Shown: positions 24,067-33,258 of the stretch, one piece after another
Numbering within the stretch: the stretch's first letter is position 1
How the letters are laid out: each line of letters opens with the position of its first letter
Translations under genes and position numbers: made by a program
Assembly: GCF_034424375.1 (NCBI RefSeq)
Contig: NZ_CP139965.1
Coordinates: 5,456,001-5,520,000, forward strand
Direction of reading: 5' to 3'
Origin: Paraburkholderia kururiensis
Lineage (GTDB): Bacteria; Pseudomonadota; Gammaproteobacteria; Burkholderiales; Burkholderiaceae
DNA: 64,000 nucleotides
Notes under the pieces: generated by a model
Told to the model about the DNA's origin: nothing
Seen by the model: only the letters and a program-made list of their open reading frames with translations
The model's database searches: none

Positions 24067-24960
24067 TCAAACCCCACCCCCCACAAACTCCCTCAACCAC
24101 CGATGCGCCGGGTCCCGATGCACACGCTCGTGCCACAGCATCGACATCTCGTAGCCCGGCACGTCCACCGGCGGTTCGACCACGCGCAGCGTGTCCATGC
24201 CGCGCACGAGCCGTTCGGGCAGCATCGCGACCAGATCGGTGCTTTCCAGCACAGATCGCACGAAGAGAAAGTGCGGCACCGAAAGCACGACGCGGCGCGT
24301 CATGCCGGCTTTGGCGAGCACGTCGTCCGTAACGCCGACGAAGCCGCCGCCCTTCGGCGACACGATCACATGCTCGAGCTGGCAAAACTGCGCCAGCGTC
24401 GGGCGGCGCTTCAATCGTGGATGTCCGGCGCGCCCGACCAGCACGTATCGCTCGGTAAACAAGGCGCGGCGTCGTAGGGTGGGCGGCGCGTCCTCGGTGG
24501 TGTGGAACGCGAGATCAATCGCGCCTTGTTCGGCCTGCTTCGCCAGCTCCGATGGCGGGACGGTCACCACCGCGAGTCGCGTGCCCGGCGCCGCCGCGCG
24601 CAGACCGCTCAAGGCGGGTAGCACGATCGTCGATTCGCCGTAATCGAATGCCGAGACGCGCCACGTGTGCGTGGCTCTGGCCGGGTCGAACGCACGCGCC
24701 GGCAGCACCGCGCGCTCCAGCGCTTCGAGTGCCTGCCGCAGCGGTTCGCGCAGTTCGTCGGCTTTCGCCGTGGGCCGCATGCCACGCGGCCCCGGCAGCA
24801 GCAGCGGGTCGCCGAACACGCTGCGCAGCTTCGCCAGTTGCACGCTGACCGAAGGCTGCGCGAGATGCAGGCGCTCGGCGGCCCGCGTGACGTTGTGCTC
24901 GGAGAGCAGAACGTCGAGCGTGATCAGCAGATTGAGGTCCAGCTTTCTGAGATCGTCCAT
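24067..24960 (-). CDS. LysR family transcriptional regulator
   Basis: A 297-residue LysR-type regulator. The N-terminal winged helix-turn-helix (LDLNLLITLDVLLSEHNVTR to AQPSVSVQLAKLRSVFGDPL) is followed by a periplasmic-binding-like effector domain. It is divergent from a quinone reductase gene and most likely controls it in response to a quinone, phenolic or oxidative signal. The ATG at 24960 is preferred over 24975 because it has AGGT upstream and because the palindromic operator overlaps the longer start. Confidence 0.9.
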   Translation of the reverse strand: MDDLRKLDLNLLITLDVLLSEHNVTRAAERLHLAQPSVSVQLAKLRSVFGDPLLLPGPRGMRPTAKADELREPLRQALEALERAVLPARAFDPARATHTWRVSAFDYGESTIVLPALSGLRAAAPGTRLAVVTVPPSELAKQAEQGAIDLAFHTTEDAPPTLRRRALFTERYVLVGRAGHPRLKRRPTLAQFCQLEHVIVSPKGGGFVGVTDDVLAKAGMTRRVVLSVPHFLFVRSVLESTDLVAMLPERLVRGMDTLRVVEPPVDVPGYEMSMLWHERVHRDPAHRWLREFVGGGV

Positions 24961-24973
24961 GGCAATACCTGTC

Positions 24974-24997
24974 ATATTGGGAATTCATTTCCAATAT
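24974..24997. promoter_or_regulatory. LysR operator-like palindrome
   Basis: ATATTGG (24974-24980) and CCAATAT (24991-24997) form a perfect 7-bp inverted repeat with a 10-bp spacer. It lies in the short intergenic region between the lysR start and the quinone reductase start, as expected for autoregulation and divergent control. Confidence 0.65.
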
Positions 24998-25045
24998 ACC
25001 GGCGTCACACCTATCCTGCCTTCGTTCACCTACGGAGGCTTACTC

Positions 25046-25822
25046 ATGAACGTCTTGCTGGTCTACGCCCATCCCGAACCGCGCTCGTTGAACGGGTCGC
25101 TGCGGGACTTCACCGTCAACCATCTTCAGCAGGCGGGGCACGCGGTCCAGGTCTCGGACCTCTACGCGATGAACTGGAAAGCCGTGCTCGACGCGAGCGA
25201 CTACCCCGAGCGCGAAGCCGGCGCGCCGTTCAATCCCTCGCTCGAGTCGAAGCATGCCTTCCAGCACGGCACGCAAGCCGCGGACATCGCGCGCGAGCAG
25301 GAGAAGCTGCGCTGGGCCGACACGGTCCTCCTGCAATTCCCGCTCTGGTGGTTCGCCATGCCGGCCATTCTCAAGGGCTGGGTGGAGCGCGTCTACGCGT
25401 ACGGCTTCGCCTATGGCGTGGGCGAGCATTCGGACACGCACTGGGGCGACCGCTACGGCGAAGGCCTGATGAAGGGCAAGCGCGCGATGCTCGTCGTCAC
25501 CACGGGCGGCTGGGAGTCGCATTACAGTCCGCGCGGCGTGAACGGTCCCATCGACGACCTGCTGTTCCCGATCCACCACGGCATCCTCTATTACCCGGGC
25601 TTCGACGTGCTGCCGCCGTTCGTCGTCTATCGCACGAGCCGCATGGACGAAGCGCGGTTCGCGCAGGTGCGCGAGGCGCTCGGCCAACGGCTCGACACGC
25701 TCGGCACGACCGCCCCCATCCCGTTCCGTCAGCAGAACGGCGGCGCATACGAGATACCGGCGCTCACGCTGCGCGCCGACCTCGCACCGGACGAAACCGG
25801 ATTCGCGATCCACGTGGCCTGA
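25046..25822 (+). CDS. NAD(P)H:quinone oxidoreductase (NQO1/flavodoxin-like fold)
   Basis: A 258-residue soluble flavoprotein that carries out two-electron reduction of quinones or similar electrophiles with NAD(P)H. Signatures include the flavin-binding start MNVLLVYAHPEPRSLNGSL, the WADTVLLQFPLWWFAMPAIL stretch, GWVERVYAYGFAYG and TTGGWESHYSPRGVNG. The ATG at 25046 has GGAGG eight bases upstream. It is divergently transcribed from the LysR regulator with an operator between them. Confidence 0.92.
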   Translation: MNVLLVYAHPEPRSLNGSLRDFTVNHLQQAGHAVQVSDLYAMNWKAVLDASDYPEREAGAPFNPSLESKHAFQHGTQAADIAREQEKLRWADTVLLQFPLWWFAMPAILKGWVERVYAYGFAYGVGEHSDTHWGDRYGEGLMKGKRAMLVVTTGGWESHYSPRGVNGPIDDLLFPIHHGILYYPGFDVLPPFVVYRTSRMDEARFAQVREALGQRLDTLGTTAPIPFRQQNGGAYEIPALTLRADLAPDETGFAIHVA

Positions 25823-25915
25823 ACCGCGCCCATGCGCGCCTTGCCTTCCTGACAAAGACGACGGTCAGCCTTCGGGCAGCGTGTAAACTGCTGCCTTTTT
25901 GCCTCTGGTCGTATC

Positions 25916-26698
25916 GTGCAAGTCCCGCCCCGTACCGCCTTTGGCGGTCCGACCCTCGTTCGTCTGCTGGCCCGTCTTGTAGACGCCAACGTTCCCGCGT
26001 CCGCGCAGTCGCTCTCCGACCGTCTGAGCCAATGGCTCGGCTGGACCGACGCCATTGCGCTTTCCACGGCACTGAACGCGTCGCCGCCCGCGCCGCGCGT
26101 CCCCGCGGGCGGCGCGCGTTCGTTCGGCAGCGCCGAGGAAGCGCTGTGCGCGAACGTGCGCGGCGCGTTGACGAAGGCGATCGCCAATGACGGCGTGCTC
26201 GCCGTCAGCCGGCGCACCCGCGCGCCGCGCGGCGGCTCGCGCGTCATGCCGGAGCAGGCCGCGGGCGACTACGCCGCGTTTCGCCAGTCCTATCTCTCGT
26301 TGCAGCAGGCGATGGAAACGGACATCGGCGACCTGCGCGGCCGGCTGCGCGCGTTGCTCGCAGCGCGCACGTCCGGCATGGCGCGCCTTGCCGTGCTCGA
26401 TGCGGTGATGGAGCGCGCGCTCTTCGCACGCGAACGCACGCTGCTTGCTTCGGTGCCCACGCTGCTCGGCGCGTACTTCGACCGTTTGTGCCGCGAGGCA
26501 CAGGCCGCAGCGCCAATCGATACGCCAACCGCTGCGCCAACCACGGTCGACGCCTCCGACGAAACTCCGCCGGTACTCTCGGGCGAGCGCCTCGACGCGT
26601 TCCGGCGCGACGTGCAGAGCGTATTGCTCGCCGAACTGGAGGTTCGGTTCCAACCGGTCGAAGCGCTGCTCGCTGCGCTTCGCACTCGCCAAGCCTGA
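25916..26698 (+). CDS. DUF3348 family protein, first gene of motor-like operon
   Basis: A 260-residue cytoplasmic protein of unknown function. The N-terminal motif PPRTAFGGPTLVRLLARLVD followed by LSDRLSQWLGWTDAIALSTAL is characteristic of DUF3348, and the C-terminal half is helical (LDAFRRDVQSVLLAELEVRF). The start is GTG at 25916; no ATG is suitably placed. It leads a co-directional operon with a MotA/ExbB-like protein, an OmpA/MotB-like protein and a DUF2894 protein. The operon suggests a role in building or regulating that membrane complex. Confidence 0.8.
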   Translation: MQVPPRTAFGGPTLVRLLARLVDANVPASAQSLSDRLSQWLGWTDAIALSTALNASPPAPRVPAGGARSFGSAEEALCANVRGALTKAIANDGVLAVSRRTRAPRGGSRVMPEQAAGDYAAFRQSYLSLQQAMETDIGDLRGRLRALLAARTSGMARLAVLDAVMERALFARERTLLASVPTLLGAYFDRLCREAQAAAPIDTPTAAPTTVDASDETPPVLSGERLDAFRRDVQSVLLAELEVRFQPVEALLAALRTRQA

Positions 26699-26709
26699 TT
26701 CAAGACCCT

Positions 26710-28830
26710 ATGCACGACTCCCTGTCCCGCGCCTTGTCCTCATTTCGCATCGATCTTGCTGTGTTCCTGGCCGGTCTCGCCGCCGTGTGCTGGATCGCCG
26801 TGGGTTACGCCGCCTCGAACCCGCTTGCCTCGGCGGTGACGCTGCTGATCGGCGCCTGCTACGTCGCGGGCGCGCTCGAATTGCGCCGCTACCGGCTCGC
26901 CACCGCCACGCTCGTGCGCGCCGTCGCGAGCCTGGCGGACCGGCCGCCCGCGCTCGGCGCCTGGCTCGATCAGCTCGATCCCGGCCTGCGCGGCGCCGTG
27001 CGCGCCCGCGTGGAGGGCGAGCGCGCAGTCTTGCCGGCGCCCGCACTCACGCCGTATCTGGTGGGTCTGCTCGTGTTGCTGGGCATGTTGGGCACGCTGC
27101 TCGGCATGGTGGCGACCCTCAAGGGCACCGGCGCGGCGCTGCAAGGCGCGAGCGATCTCGACGCGGTACGCACCACGCTCGCTGCGCCCGTGAAGGGGCT
27201 CGGCTTCGCGTTCGGCACCTCGATTGCGGGCGTGGCGACCTCGGCGATGCTCGGGCTGCTCGCCGCGCTGTGCCGCCGCGAGCGCGGCGAAGCCGTGCAA
27301 TTGCTCGACGCGAAGATCGCGACCACGCTGCGCGTCTACTCGCAGGTGCATCAGCGCGAGCAGACCTTCAAGCTCATGCAGCGCCAGGCCGAGGCCATGC
27401 CGGTGCTCGTCGAGCGCCTGCAAACGATGATGGCCGCGCTCGAGCAACAAAGCCTTGCCGCGCACGAGCGGCAGATGGCGGGCCAGCAGGCGTTTCTCGG
27501 CAAGACCGAGGCGACGTGGGCGAGCCTTGCGGCATCCATGCGGCAATCGCTGAAAGAGAGCGCGGCCGAAAGCGCGCGCGCCGCAGGCGAGGCATTGCAG
27601 CCCGTGGTGGAAGCGACCATGGCGGGCCTGGCACGCGAGACGTCGTCGTTGCACGACACCGTCGCGCAAGCGGTGCAGCGGCAACTCGACGGACTGGCGA
27701 GCGGTTTCGAATCGACGGCTGCCAACGTTTCCGAGGTCTGGAACCGCGCCCTCGCCGAGCATCGGCGTTCGGGCGACGTGTTCATGCAGCATCTGCACGC
27801 GTCGGCCGCGCGGCTTGCCGAAACCTTCGAACAACGCTCGGCCGGCATGCTGGAGGGCGTGACGGCGCGCCTCGACACGACTGCGAGCAGCCTCTCGCAG
27901 GCATGGAACGAGGCGCTCGCCCGCCAGGGCGAAACGAGCGCGAAACTCGCGGCGGCGAACGAACAGGCGCTCGGCGCCGCTGCGGCACGCTTCGAGCAGC
28001 ACGGTGCCGCGCTCGTGCAGGCGGTGAACGAATCGCACGCCAGTCTGCAGACGCAGCTTGCCTCACGCGACGAAGAACGGCTGCAAGCATGGAGCGCGTC
28101 GCTTGCCTCGATGGCAGCTGCGCTGCGCGCAGAGTGGCAAGAGGCGGGCGCACAGACGGCGAGCCGTCAGCGAGAAATCTGCGAGACGTTGGCCAATACG
28201 GCGCAGGCCATGTCGGCGCAGAGCGAGGCGCATGCGCGCGAAACCATCGGCGAAATTTCCCGGCTGGTCGCCGCGGCATCCGAAGCGCCGAAGGCCGCCG
28301 CCGAAGTGGTGGCCGAACTGCGCCAGAAGCTCTCGGAGAGCATGGTGCGCGACACCGCGATGCTCGAAGAGCGCAGCCGCATTCTCGACACGCTCGCGAC
28401 CTTGCTGGATGCGGTCAATCACGCATCGACGCGGCAGCGCGAGGCGATCGATGCGCTCGTCGCCACCTCGGCCGATCTGCTCGAACGCGTCGGTACGCGT
28501 TTCAGCGACAAGGTGGAGACCGAGGCCGCGCGGCTCGATGGCGTCGCAGGCCAGGTGAGCGCGAGCGCTATCGAAGTGGCGAGCCTCTCGGACGCCTTCG
28601 CGGGCGCCGTGCAGTTGTTCGGTGCCTCGAACGACCGGCTGGTGGCGCACCTCGAGCGTATCGAGAGCGCGCTCGACCGCTCGCTCACGCGCAGTGACGA
28701 ACAGCTGGCGTACTACGTGGCGCAGGCACGGGAAGTGATCGACCTGAGCATGCTGTCGCAGAAGCAGATCGTCGAAGACCTGCAGCAGCTGGCCGGCCGG
28801 GGCGCGCCGACGGGAGCCGACGCGGCATGA
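26710..28830 (+). CDS. DUF802 protein: MotA/ExbB-like channel with long coiled-coil tail
   Basis: A 706-residue inner-membrane protein. Hydrophobic segments lie at about 13-55, 112-135 and 155-190; the last two (LLVLLGMLGTLLGMVATLKG and GLGFAFGTSIAGVATSAMLG) have the look of MotA/TolQ/ExbB proton-channel helices. About 500 residues of almost uninterrupted Ala/Glu/Gln/Arg-rich helix follow, predicted as an extended coiled coil projecting into the cytoplasm, as in ZorA of the Zorya defence system. The next gene encodes the matching MotB/OmpA-like partner and overlaps it by ATGA. It is likely the stator of an ion-driven motor or force transducer; the cargo or signal is unknown. Confidence 0.8.
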   Translation: MHDSLSRALSSFRIDLAVFLAGLAAVCWIAVGYAASNPLASAVTLLIGACYVAGALELRRYRLATATLVRAVASLADRPPALGAWLDQLDPGLRGAVRARVEGERAVLPAPALTPYLVGLLVLLGMLGTLLGMVATLKGTGAALQGASDLDAVRTTLAAPVKGLGFAFGTSIAGVATSAMLGLLAALCRRERGEAVQLLDAKIATTLRVYSQVHQREQTFKLMQRQAEAMPVLVERLQTMMAALEQQSLAAHERQMAGQQAFLGKTEATWASLAASMRQSLKESAAESARAAGEALQPVVEATMAGLARETSSLHDTVAQAVQRQLDGLASGFESTAANVSEVWNRALAEHRRSGDVFMQHLHASAARLAETFEQRSAGMLEGVTARLDTTASSLSQAWNEALARQGETSAKLAAANEQALGAAAARFEQHGAALVQAVNESHASLQTQLASRDEERLQAWSASLASMAAALRAEWQEAGAQTASRQREICETLANTAQAMSAQSEAHARETIGEISRLVAAASEAPKAAAEVVAELRQKLSESMVRDTAMLEERSRILDTLATLLDAVNHASTRQREAIDALVATSADLLERVGTRFSDKVETEAARLDGVAGQVSASAIEVASLSDAFAGAVQLFGASNDRLVAHLERIESALDRSLTRSDEQLAYYVAQAREVIDLSMLSQKQIVEDLQQLAGRGAPTGADAA

Positions 28831-29483
28831 GCGACGAAATCGATAGCAGCGCAGGCACCGTAGAGGCCACAGCGCCCATCTGGGCCGCGTTCGGCGACCT
28901 GATGTCGGTGCTGGTGGGCGCGTTCGTGTTGATTCTGGTGGGCGTGATCGGCCTGCAGATCGAACTCTCGTCGCGGCTGCGCGAAGAGACGCGCCAGCGG
29001 CAACTGGAGGCGCAGCATCGCAAGACGCTGGAACAGGCGCTCGCGGGGCCGCTTGCGGCAGGGCGCGTGACGCTCGTGAACGGACGCATCGGCATCAATG
29101 GCAGCGTGCTCTTCGCGCTCAATTCCGACCAGTTGCAGCCGCAGGGCCGCGACCTGCTGAAGAGCCTCGCGGGACCGCTCGCCGCGTTCCTCAAGACCAA
29201 CAACGAGATGCTGATGGTGAGCGGCTTTGCCGACGACCTCCAGGTGCGCTCCGGCAACCGGCAGTTCGCGGACAACTGGGAACTCTCGGCCAAACGCGCG
29301 CTGACCGTGACGCGCGCGTTCATCGATGCCGGCATTCCGGCTTCGTCCGTATTCGCGGCCGCGTTTGGTTCGCAGCAGCCGGTGAGTTCGAACGCCGACA
29401 AGGAAGGACGCGCGAAGAACCGGCGCGTGGAGATCACGGCGGTGCCGAAGCTCGCTACGGCCAACGGTGCGCATCGTGAGTAG
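28827..29483 (+). CDS. OmpA/MotB-like peptidoglycan-binding partner
   Basis: A 218-residue protein with one N-terminal transmembrane helix (about 26-44). D24 (AAFGDLMSVLVGAF) sits in the position of the MotB/ZorB proton-carrying aspartate. A short amphipathic linker leads to a C-terminal OmpA domain (INGSVLFALNSDQLQPQGRD to KNRRVEITAVP) for anchoring to peptidoglycan. The start overlaps the stop of the DUF802 gene (ATGA), so the two are made in step and should form one complex. Confidence 0.87.
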   Translation: MSDEIDSSAGTVEATAPIWAAFGDLMSVLVGAFVLILVGVIGLQIELSSRLREETRQRQLEAQHRKTLEQALAGPLAAGRVTLVNGRIGINGSVLFALNSDQLQPQGRDLLKSLAGPLAAFLKTNNEMLMVSGFADDLQVRSGNRQFADNWELSAKRALTVTRAFIDAGIPASSVFAAAFGSQQPVSSNADKEGRAKNRRVEITAVPKLATANGAHRE

Positions 29484-29544
29484 CGGGCGGGAAGACGTGG
29501 CGCGGGGCGATCGGCAGTGTGCTGCCGCCGGGACAGGCGACGGC

Positions 29545-30261
29545 ATGGCGACAAACACGCGCCCCGACTCGACCACCTCCCACGACGCGACGAATGCGTC
29601 TGATGTCGTCACGCAGGCTCAGTCGCTGCTCGACAGCTGGCGTGAGCGTGGCGCGCATCGCGTGGCACCCATGCGCTTTCGCTTCATCGACGCGCTGAGC
29701 CGCCGGGCCGCCGCGCACAGCGGCGCGACGCGGCATCTGCTCGACGAGAAGCTGGCGCAGGCATTGGACGAATACACGGCCGAACTTGCACGCGCAGGCT
29801 TCGATACCGCCAAAGCAGAACCGGTTCGCGCCGCTTCACCGCCACGCGAACCGGTGCGTGGGGCCTTGTTCGAACTGCTCGATCAACTGGCGAGCCAGGA
29901 CCGCAAGCGTGACGCAGGCCACACTGCATCGCTGCGGGCCAATACGTCGAGCTGGCCCGAAATGGAACTGCTCGACTACTTTCGCGCCACGTGGTCGCGG
30001 CTCAGTGCCGAGCGGCAGCTGCGTCAGTCCGAAGACCGGGTGCCGCGCAACGCGGGCCCGCTCAATTCGAGCAGTCTCGTGCATCGGTCGCTCTCGCTGA
30101 TGCGCGAGTTGTCGCCGGGCTATCTCCAGCACTTTCTCTCGTATGTCGATGCCTTGTCGTGGATCGAGCAGATGAATGGCGCCGCCGTCGCGCCGAAGGA
30201 AGTACCGCGCGCGGCGAACACCGCAGGGGCAAAGAAGGGCGAGCGTAGCCGCGCGCGCTAA
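29545..30261 (+). CDS. DUF2894 family protein, last gene of motor-like operon
   Basis: A basic cytoplasmic protein of 238 residues if started at the ATG at 29545 (GTG at 29467 would overlap the ompA-like gene and add 26 residues). DUF2894 features include QAQSLLDSWRERGAHRVAPM, RFRFIDALSRRA and the C-terminal SLSLMRELSPGYLQHFLSYV followed by ALSWIEQM. The tail is rich in Ala, Lys and Arg. Function unknown. It occurs as the last member of the DUF3348/DUF802/OmpA operon. Confidence 0.78.
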   Translation: MATNTRPDSTTSHDATNASDVVTQAQSLLDSWRERGAHRVAPMRFRFIDALSRRAAAHSGATRHLLDEKLAQALDEYTAELARAGFDTAKAEPVRAASPPREPVRGALFELLDQLASQDRKRDAGHTASLRANTSSWPEMELLDYFRATWSRLSAERQLRQSEDRVPRNAGPLNSSSLVHRSLSLMRELSPGYLQHFLSYVDALSWIEQMNGAAVAPKEVPRAANTAGAKKGERSRAR

Positions 30262-30456
30262 CGTCGGGCCATATCGACGGCCGTTTTCAATCGCCGTTTG
30301 TGACCCTCGCCGAAGGCTTGATGGTCTGCGGAAAATGGCCCCACGCGAAGCGCTGCACGAATTGATGAGGGTCAAGTGGCGACCCCACCGCGTCCGATAA
30401 GGTGGGGCAAATACCGCGCACGCCGACGCGCCTCGAGCCTACGACGAGGACTCATC

Positions 30457-30672
30457 ATGCTCAGCCCGCACGAATTCGCCACGCTCATGCTCATCAAGCA
30501 CGGGCACAAGCCGCATCAACTGGATCGTTTCGAGGTGCACGCGCTTCAGTCGCACCGCCTCATCACGCTGGAGCAGCGCGAGAGCGAGTACGTCAACGCG
30601 TGCGTGACGCCGCGCGGCGATTCGCTACTGCGTGCCATCGCGCGGCTGCCGCAATCCATGCCGTTGCGTTGA
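30457..30672 (+). CDS. Small hypothetical protein, 71 residues
   Basis: Starts MLSPHEFATLMLIKHGHKP with AGGA eight bases upstream. The sequence reads like a helix-rich winged-helix or wHTH fragment (DRFEVHALQSHRLITLEQRE, ending VTPRGDSLLRAIARLP), similar in style to small MarR-like modules. This is a guess from pattern alone. A stand-alone gene 195 bases after the DUF2894 gene. Confidence 0.6.
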   Translation: MLSPHEFATLMLIKHGHKPHQLDRFEVHALQSHRLITLEQRESEYVNACVTPRGDSLLRAIARLPQSMPLR

Positions 30673-30807
30673 CCGGCGTTCAAACCGGTTTGCGCAACTC
30701 GAAGTCGTTCAACGACAACGAGGTACAAGGGACAGAGCGCTTGCCGCGCTACGTCGGCTAGCTGTTACCGATTTACCCTGGCATTCCTCAGCGGCGCCCT
30801 TCGCGCC

Positions 30808-32436
30808 TCACGCATCTGCGGCGTCCGCTTCCAGAAACTCCCTCGCCCCACGCGCTTCAGCCGACGAACGCAGTGCCGCCAGCGCGCGCCGCTCGATCTG
30901 CCGCACCTGCTCGCGCGACACACCGGCCTGCTGCGCGATGGTGTCGTAGGTGTCGGGCGCACCGCCGCCAATGCCGAATCGCCGCCTGAGGACATCGGCT
31001 TCCGAAGGCTTCATCGACTGCAGCAGCGACGCCACGCAGGCCCGCATGCGCTCGTCCACGAGCGAGGCGAACGGCGTAGCTGCACTCGTGTCCGCCACGA
31101 TGTCCACGAGTTCCGTCTCGCCGTCGGGCAGCAGCGCGTCGAGTGACGCGGGTTCGCCCGGCAGCGCGAGCAGCGTCTTCAGTCGCTCTTCGCTGAGTCC
31201 GCTTTCGGCGGCCAACTGGTCGAGCGCCGCGTGGCGGCCCGTGCGCTGACGAATCTGTTCCCCCACGCGCCGCACGCGCCCCAACTGATCGCTCACGTGC
31301 ACGGGCAGGCGGATGGTGCGGGCGCGGTCCGCGACGGCGCGCGACACGGCCTGGCGGATCCACCACGTCGCGTACGTCGAGAACTTGAAGCCGCGCTGAT
31401 ATTCGAACTTGTCGATGGCGCGCATGAGGCCGAGGTTGCCCTCCTGCACGAGATCGGCAATTTCCAGGCCGCGGCTCGCGTACTTCTTCGCAATCGAGAG
31501 CACGAGGCGCAGGTTGGCTTCCAGCATGCGGCGCGTGGCGTCGCGCTGGCGGCGTTGCGCCTCGGCCAGTTCGTGCGCGAGCGTGGCGACAAGTTTGGCC
31601 GGCACAGCCTCAGCGGCGTCGCGGTCGATGGCCGCGTCGCCGGCATGAGCCTGCAACGCACGCAGAGCGGCCGACGCGCTTTCCACCGCGCGCGGCGACC
31701 ATCCGCCGACGAGCGCCATGTCGACGATGCGCGTGCGCGCGTTGCCATGCGCGCGCGAGCCCGGGCCGCTGCTGCGCAACGCACGGCGCAGGGCGGCGAG
31801 CGCGTGTTTCGTCTGCTCTGCGTGTTCGGCATCCGCGTGCGCGGCGCGTGCCTTGCGGATAGGCGCTTCGCTGTCCGCGTCCGCTTCGCTATCGGTTTCG
31901 TCGTTGTCCGCCGCATCGCCTGCCGGGCGGTTCACGTTGGCAAGCAGCACCGCGGCGGTCTGCGGACAACCGGCGAGCGCCCACAGCACGTCCCGGCGGG
32001 CCGCTTCGATTTCCCTCGCCAGCGTCACTTCTTCGTCGCGCGTGAGGAGCGGCACCGCGTGCATGCGGCGCGCGTAGAGCGCGAGCGGGTCCGTGGAGGC
32101 GCTCGCGCCGCGTGCGGCGTCTTCGATCAGGTCGCTCGCCTCTTCCAGCACCTCGCGGTCTACGGCAGGCGTTGTCTCGTTTCCAGGGAACGTGCCGTCC
32201 GGCCGCTCTTCGAGCACCGCGATGCCGGTTTGCTGCAGCACGGTGCGCACGGCGTCGAGCGCTTCCGGCGAGGTGCGCTCGTCCGGAAACTCGTCGACGA
32301 TGTCGGCGTCGATCAGGTATCCCTGCGTCGCGGCGAGCGCGAGCAGCCGCGCAACGCTCTCGCCGTACTCGTTCGTGCGATCGCTGCTTCGATCCGCGTT
32401 GCGGTTCGTGCCTTGTACCCGGTCTGCCGTAGTCAT
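30808..32436 (-). CDS. RpoD-like alternative sigma-70 factor
   Basis: A 542-residue sigma-70-family factor that directs RNA polymerase to promoters. It has a region 1.1-like N-terminus (LLALAATQGYLIDADIVDEF), region 1.2 (DPLALYARRMHAVPLLTRDE), a non-conserved insert of about 130 residues, the core region 2 (LVLSIAKKYASRGLEIADLV, then STYATWWIRQAV), region 3 and region 4 with the helix-turn-helix (IAQQAGVSREQVRQIERRAL). It is shorter than the main RpoD of related species, with diverged 1.1 and 1.2 regions, so it is probably a group 2 paralogue rather than the housekeeping factor. No anti-sigma gene is obvious nearby. Confidence 0.85.
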   Translation of the reverse strand: MTTADRVQGTNRNADRSSDRTNEYGESVARLLALAATQGYLIDADIVDEFPDERTSPEALDAVRTVLQQTGIAVLEERPDGTFPGNETTPAVDREVLEEASDLIEDAARGASASTDPLALYARRMHAVPLLTRDEEVTLAREIEAARRDVLWALAGCPQTAAVLLANVNRPAGDAADNDETDSEADADSEAPIRKARAAHADAEHAEQTKHALAALRRALRSSGPGSRAHGNARTRIVDMALVGGWSPRAVESASAALRALQAHAGDAAIDRDAAEAVPAKLVATLAHELAEAQRRQRDATRRMLEANLRLVLSIAKKYASRGLEIADLVQEGNLGLMRAIDKFEYQRGFKFSTYATWWIRQAVSRAVADRARTIRLPVHVSDQLGRVRRVGEQIRQRTGRHAALDQLAAESGLSEERLKTLLALPGEPASLDALLPDGETELVDIVADTSAATPFASLVDERMRACVASLLQSMKPSEADVLRRRFGIGGGAPDTYDTIAQQAGVSREQVRQIERRALAALRSSAEARGAREFLEADAADA

Positions 32437-32613
32437 ATCTATTGCGGGCTGAGCCGCCGTCCTGCGTGCGTGAACTCGCGTTCACCTGGTTGCGCTTGCC
32501 ACCGAATCGCGGACGCCCGTCCGCCGCAGCTTGCGTGACGTTGGCAAACGTGGGGGCGAATCGGCGAACTTCAACGCGGCGCGTCGAGTGTGCGGAGTGT
32601 GCACGGTGTGCGT

Positions 32614-33036
32614 TTACGCCGTGGCGTTGCGAGCCGCCTCGCCGTCGTAGTGACCGTCCGCGCCGCGCGGCGTGGGCTGTTCGCCGAACCACGGCACGTC
32701 CGCGCGCAGCGAAGCGGCGTAAGCCATCCAGCCGCCGGGATTGCCGGCGAACAGATGCTCGCGCACCGGCGCGGCCAGCGCGTCGCGATCCAGCGTGTCT
32801 TCCAGCAGCAACTGGGGCCAGAGGCAAAACGCGTGCAGTGCGGCATCCGCGAATTCGCGCACCGTCATGCGTGCCCACACGTGTTCGATCAGCGCCACGT
32901 CGGCAAGGATCGGTGCTGCCTCGAGCAACTCGGCAATCGTTTCGTCGTCGCGTTCGCGCTCCACCACATGGCTGATGGTCTGCAGCACGCTGCCCAGCTG
33001 CAGCAGCAGGGCGCGGCGTTCGTATCCGTCGTTCAT
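32614..33036 (-). CDS. Hypothetical protein, 140 residues, acidic
   Basis: A soluble, acidic, leucine-rich helical protein beginning MNDGYERRALLLQLGSVLQT with no signal peptide or membrane segment. No family recognised. It lies upstream of, and in the same direction as, the RpoD-like sigma gene (177-base gap) and could be co-transcribed. GGAGACCTTCCAG lies directly before the ATG, which supports the start. Confidence 0.6.
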   Translation of the reverse strand: MNDGYERRALLLQLGSVLQTISHVVERERDDETIAELLEAAPILADVALIEHVWARMTVREFADAALHAFCLWPQLLLEDTLDRDALAAPVREHLFAGNPGGWMAYAASLRADVPWFGEQPTPRGADGHYDGEAARNATA

Positions 33037-33258
33037 CTGGAAGGTCTCCGTTGGCGATGCGCGGTTCGCACGATCTATTTACGCGTGTGCGACGGCAATA
33101 CGTTTGAGCCATGTCAACGGGCCGGCAAGGCGCCGCGGCCAGCATGGAAAGCCGGAGGAGCGCCTGCGTCAATCCGTAGACGTAAAGAGGGCGATGAAGA
33201 GCGCCATGAAGAGAGCTGTGAAGCGGACCATGAACCGAGAAAGAGGGAGAGAAGCGCA

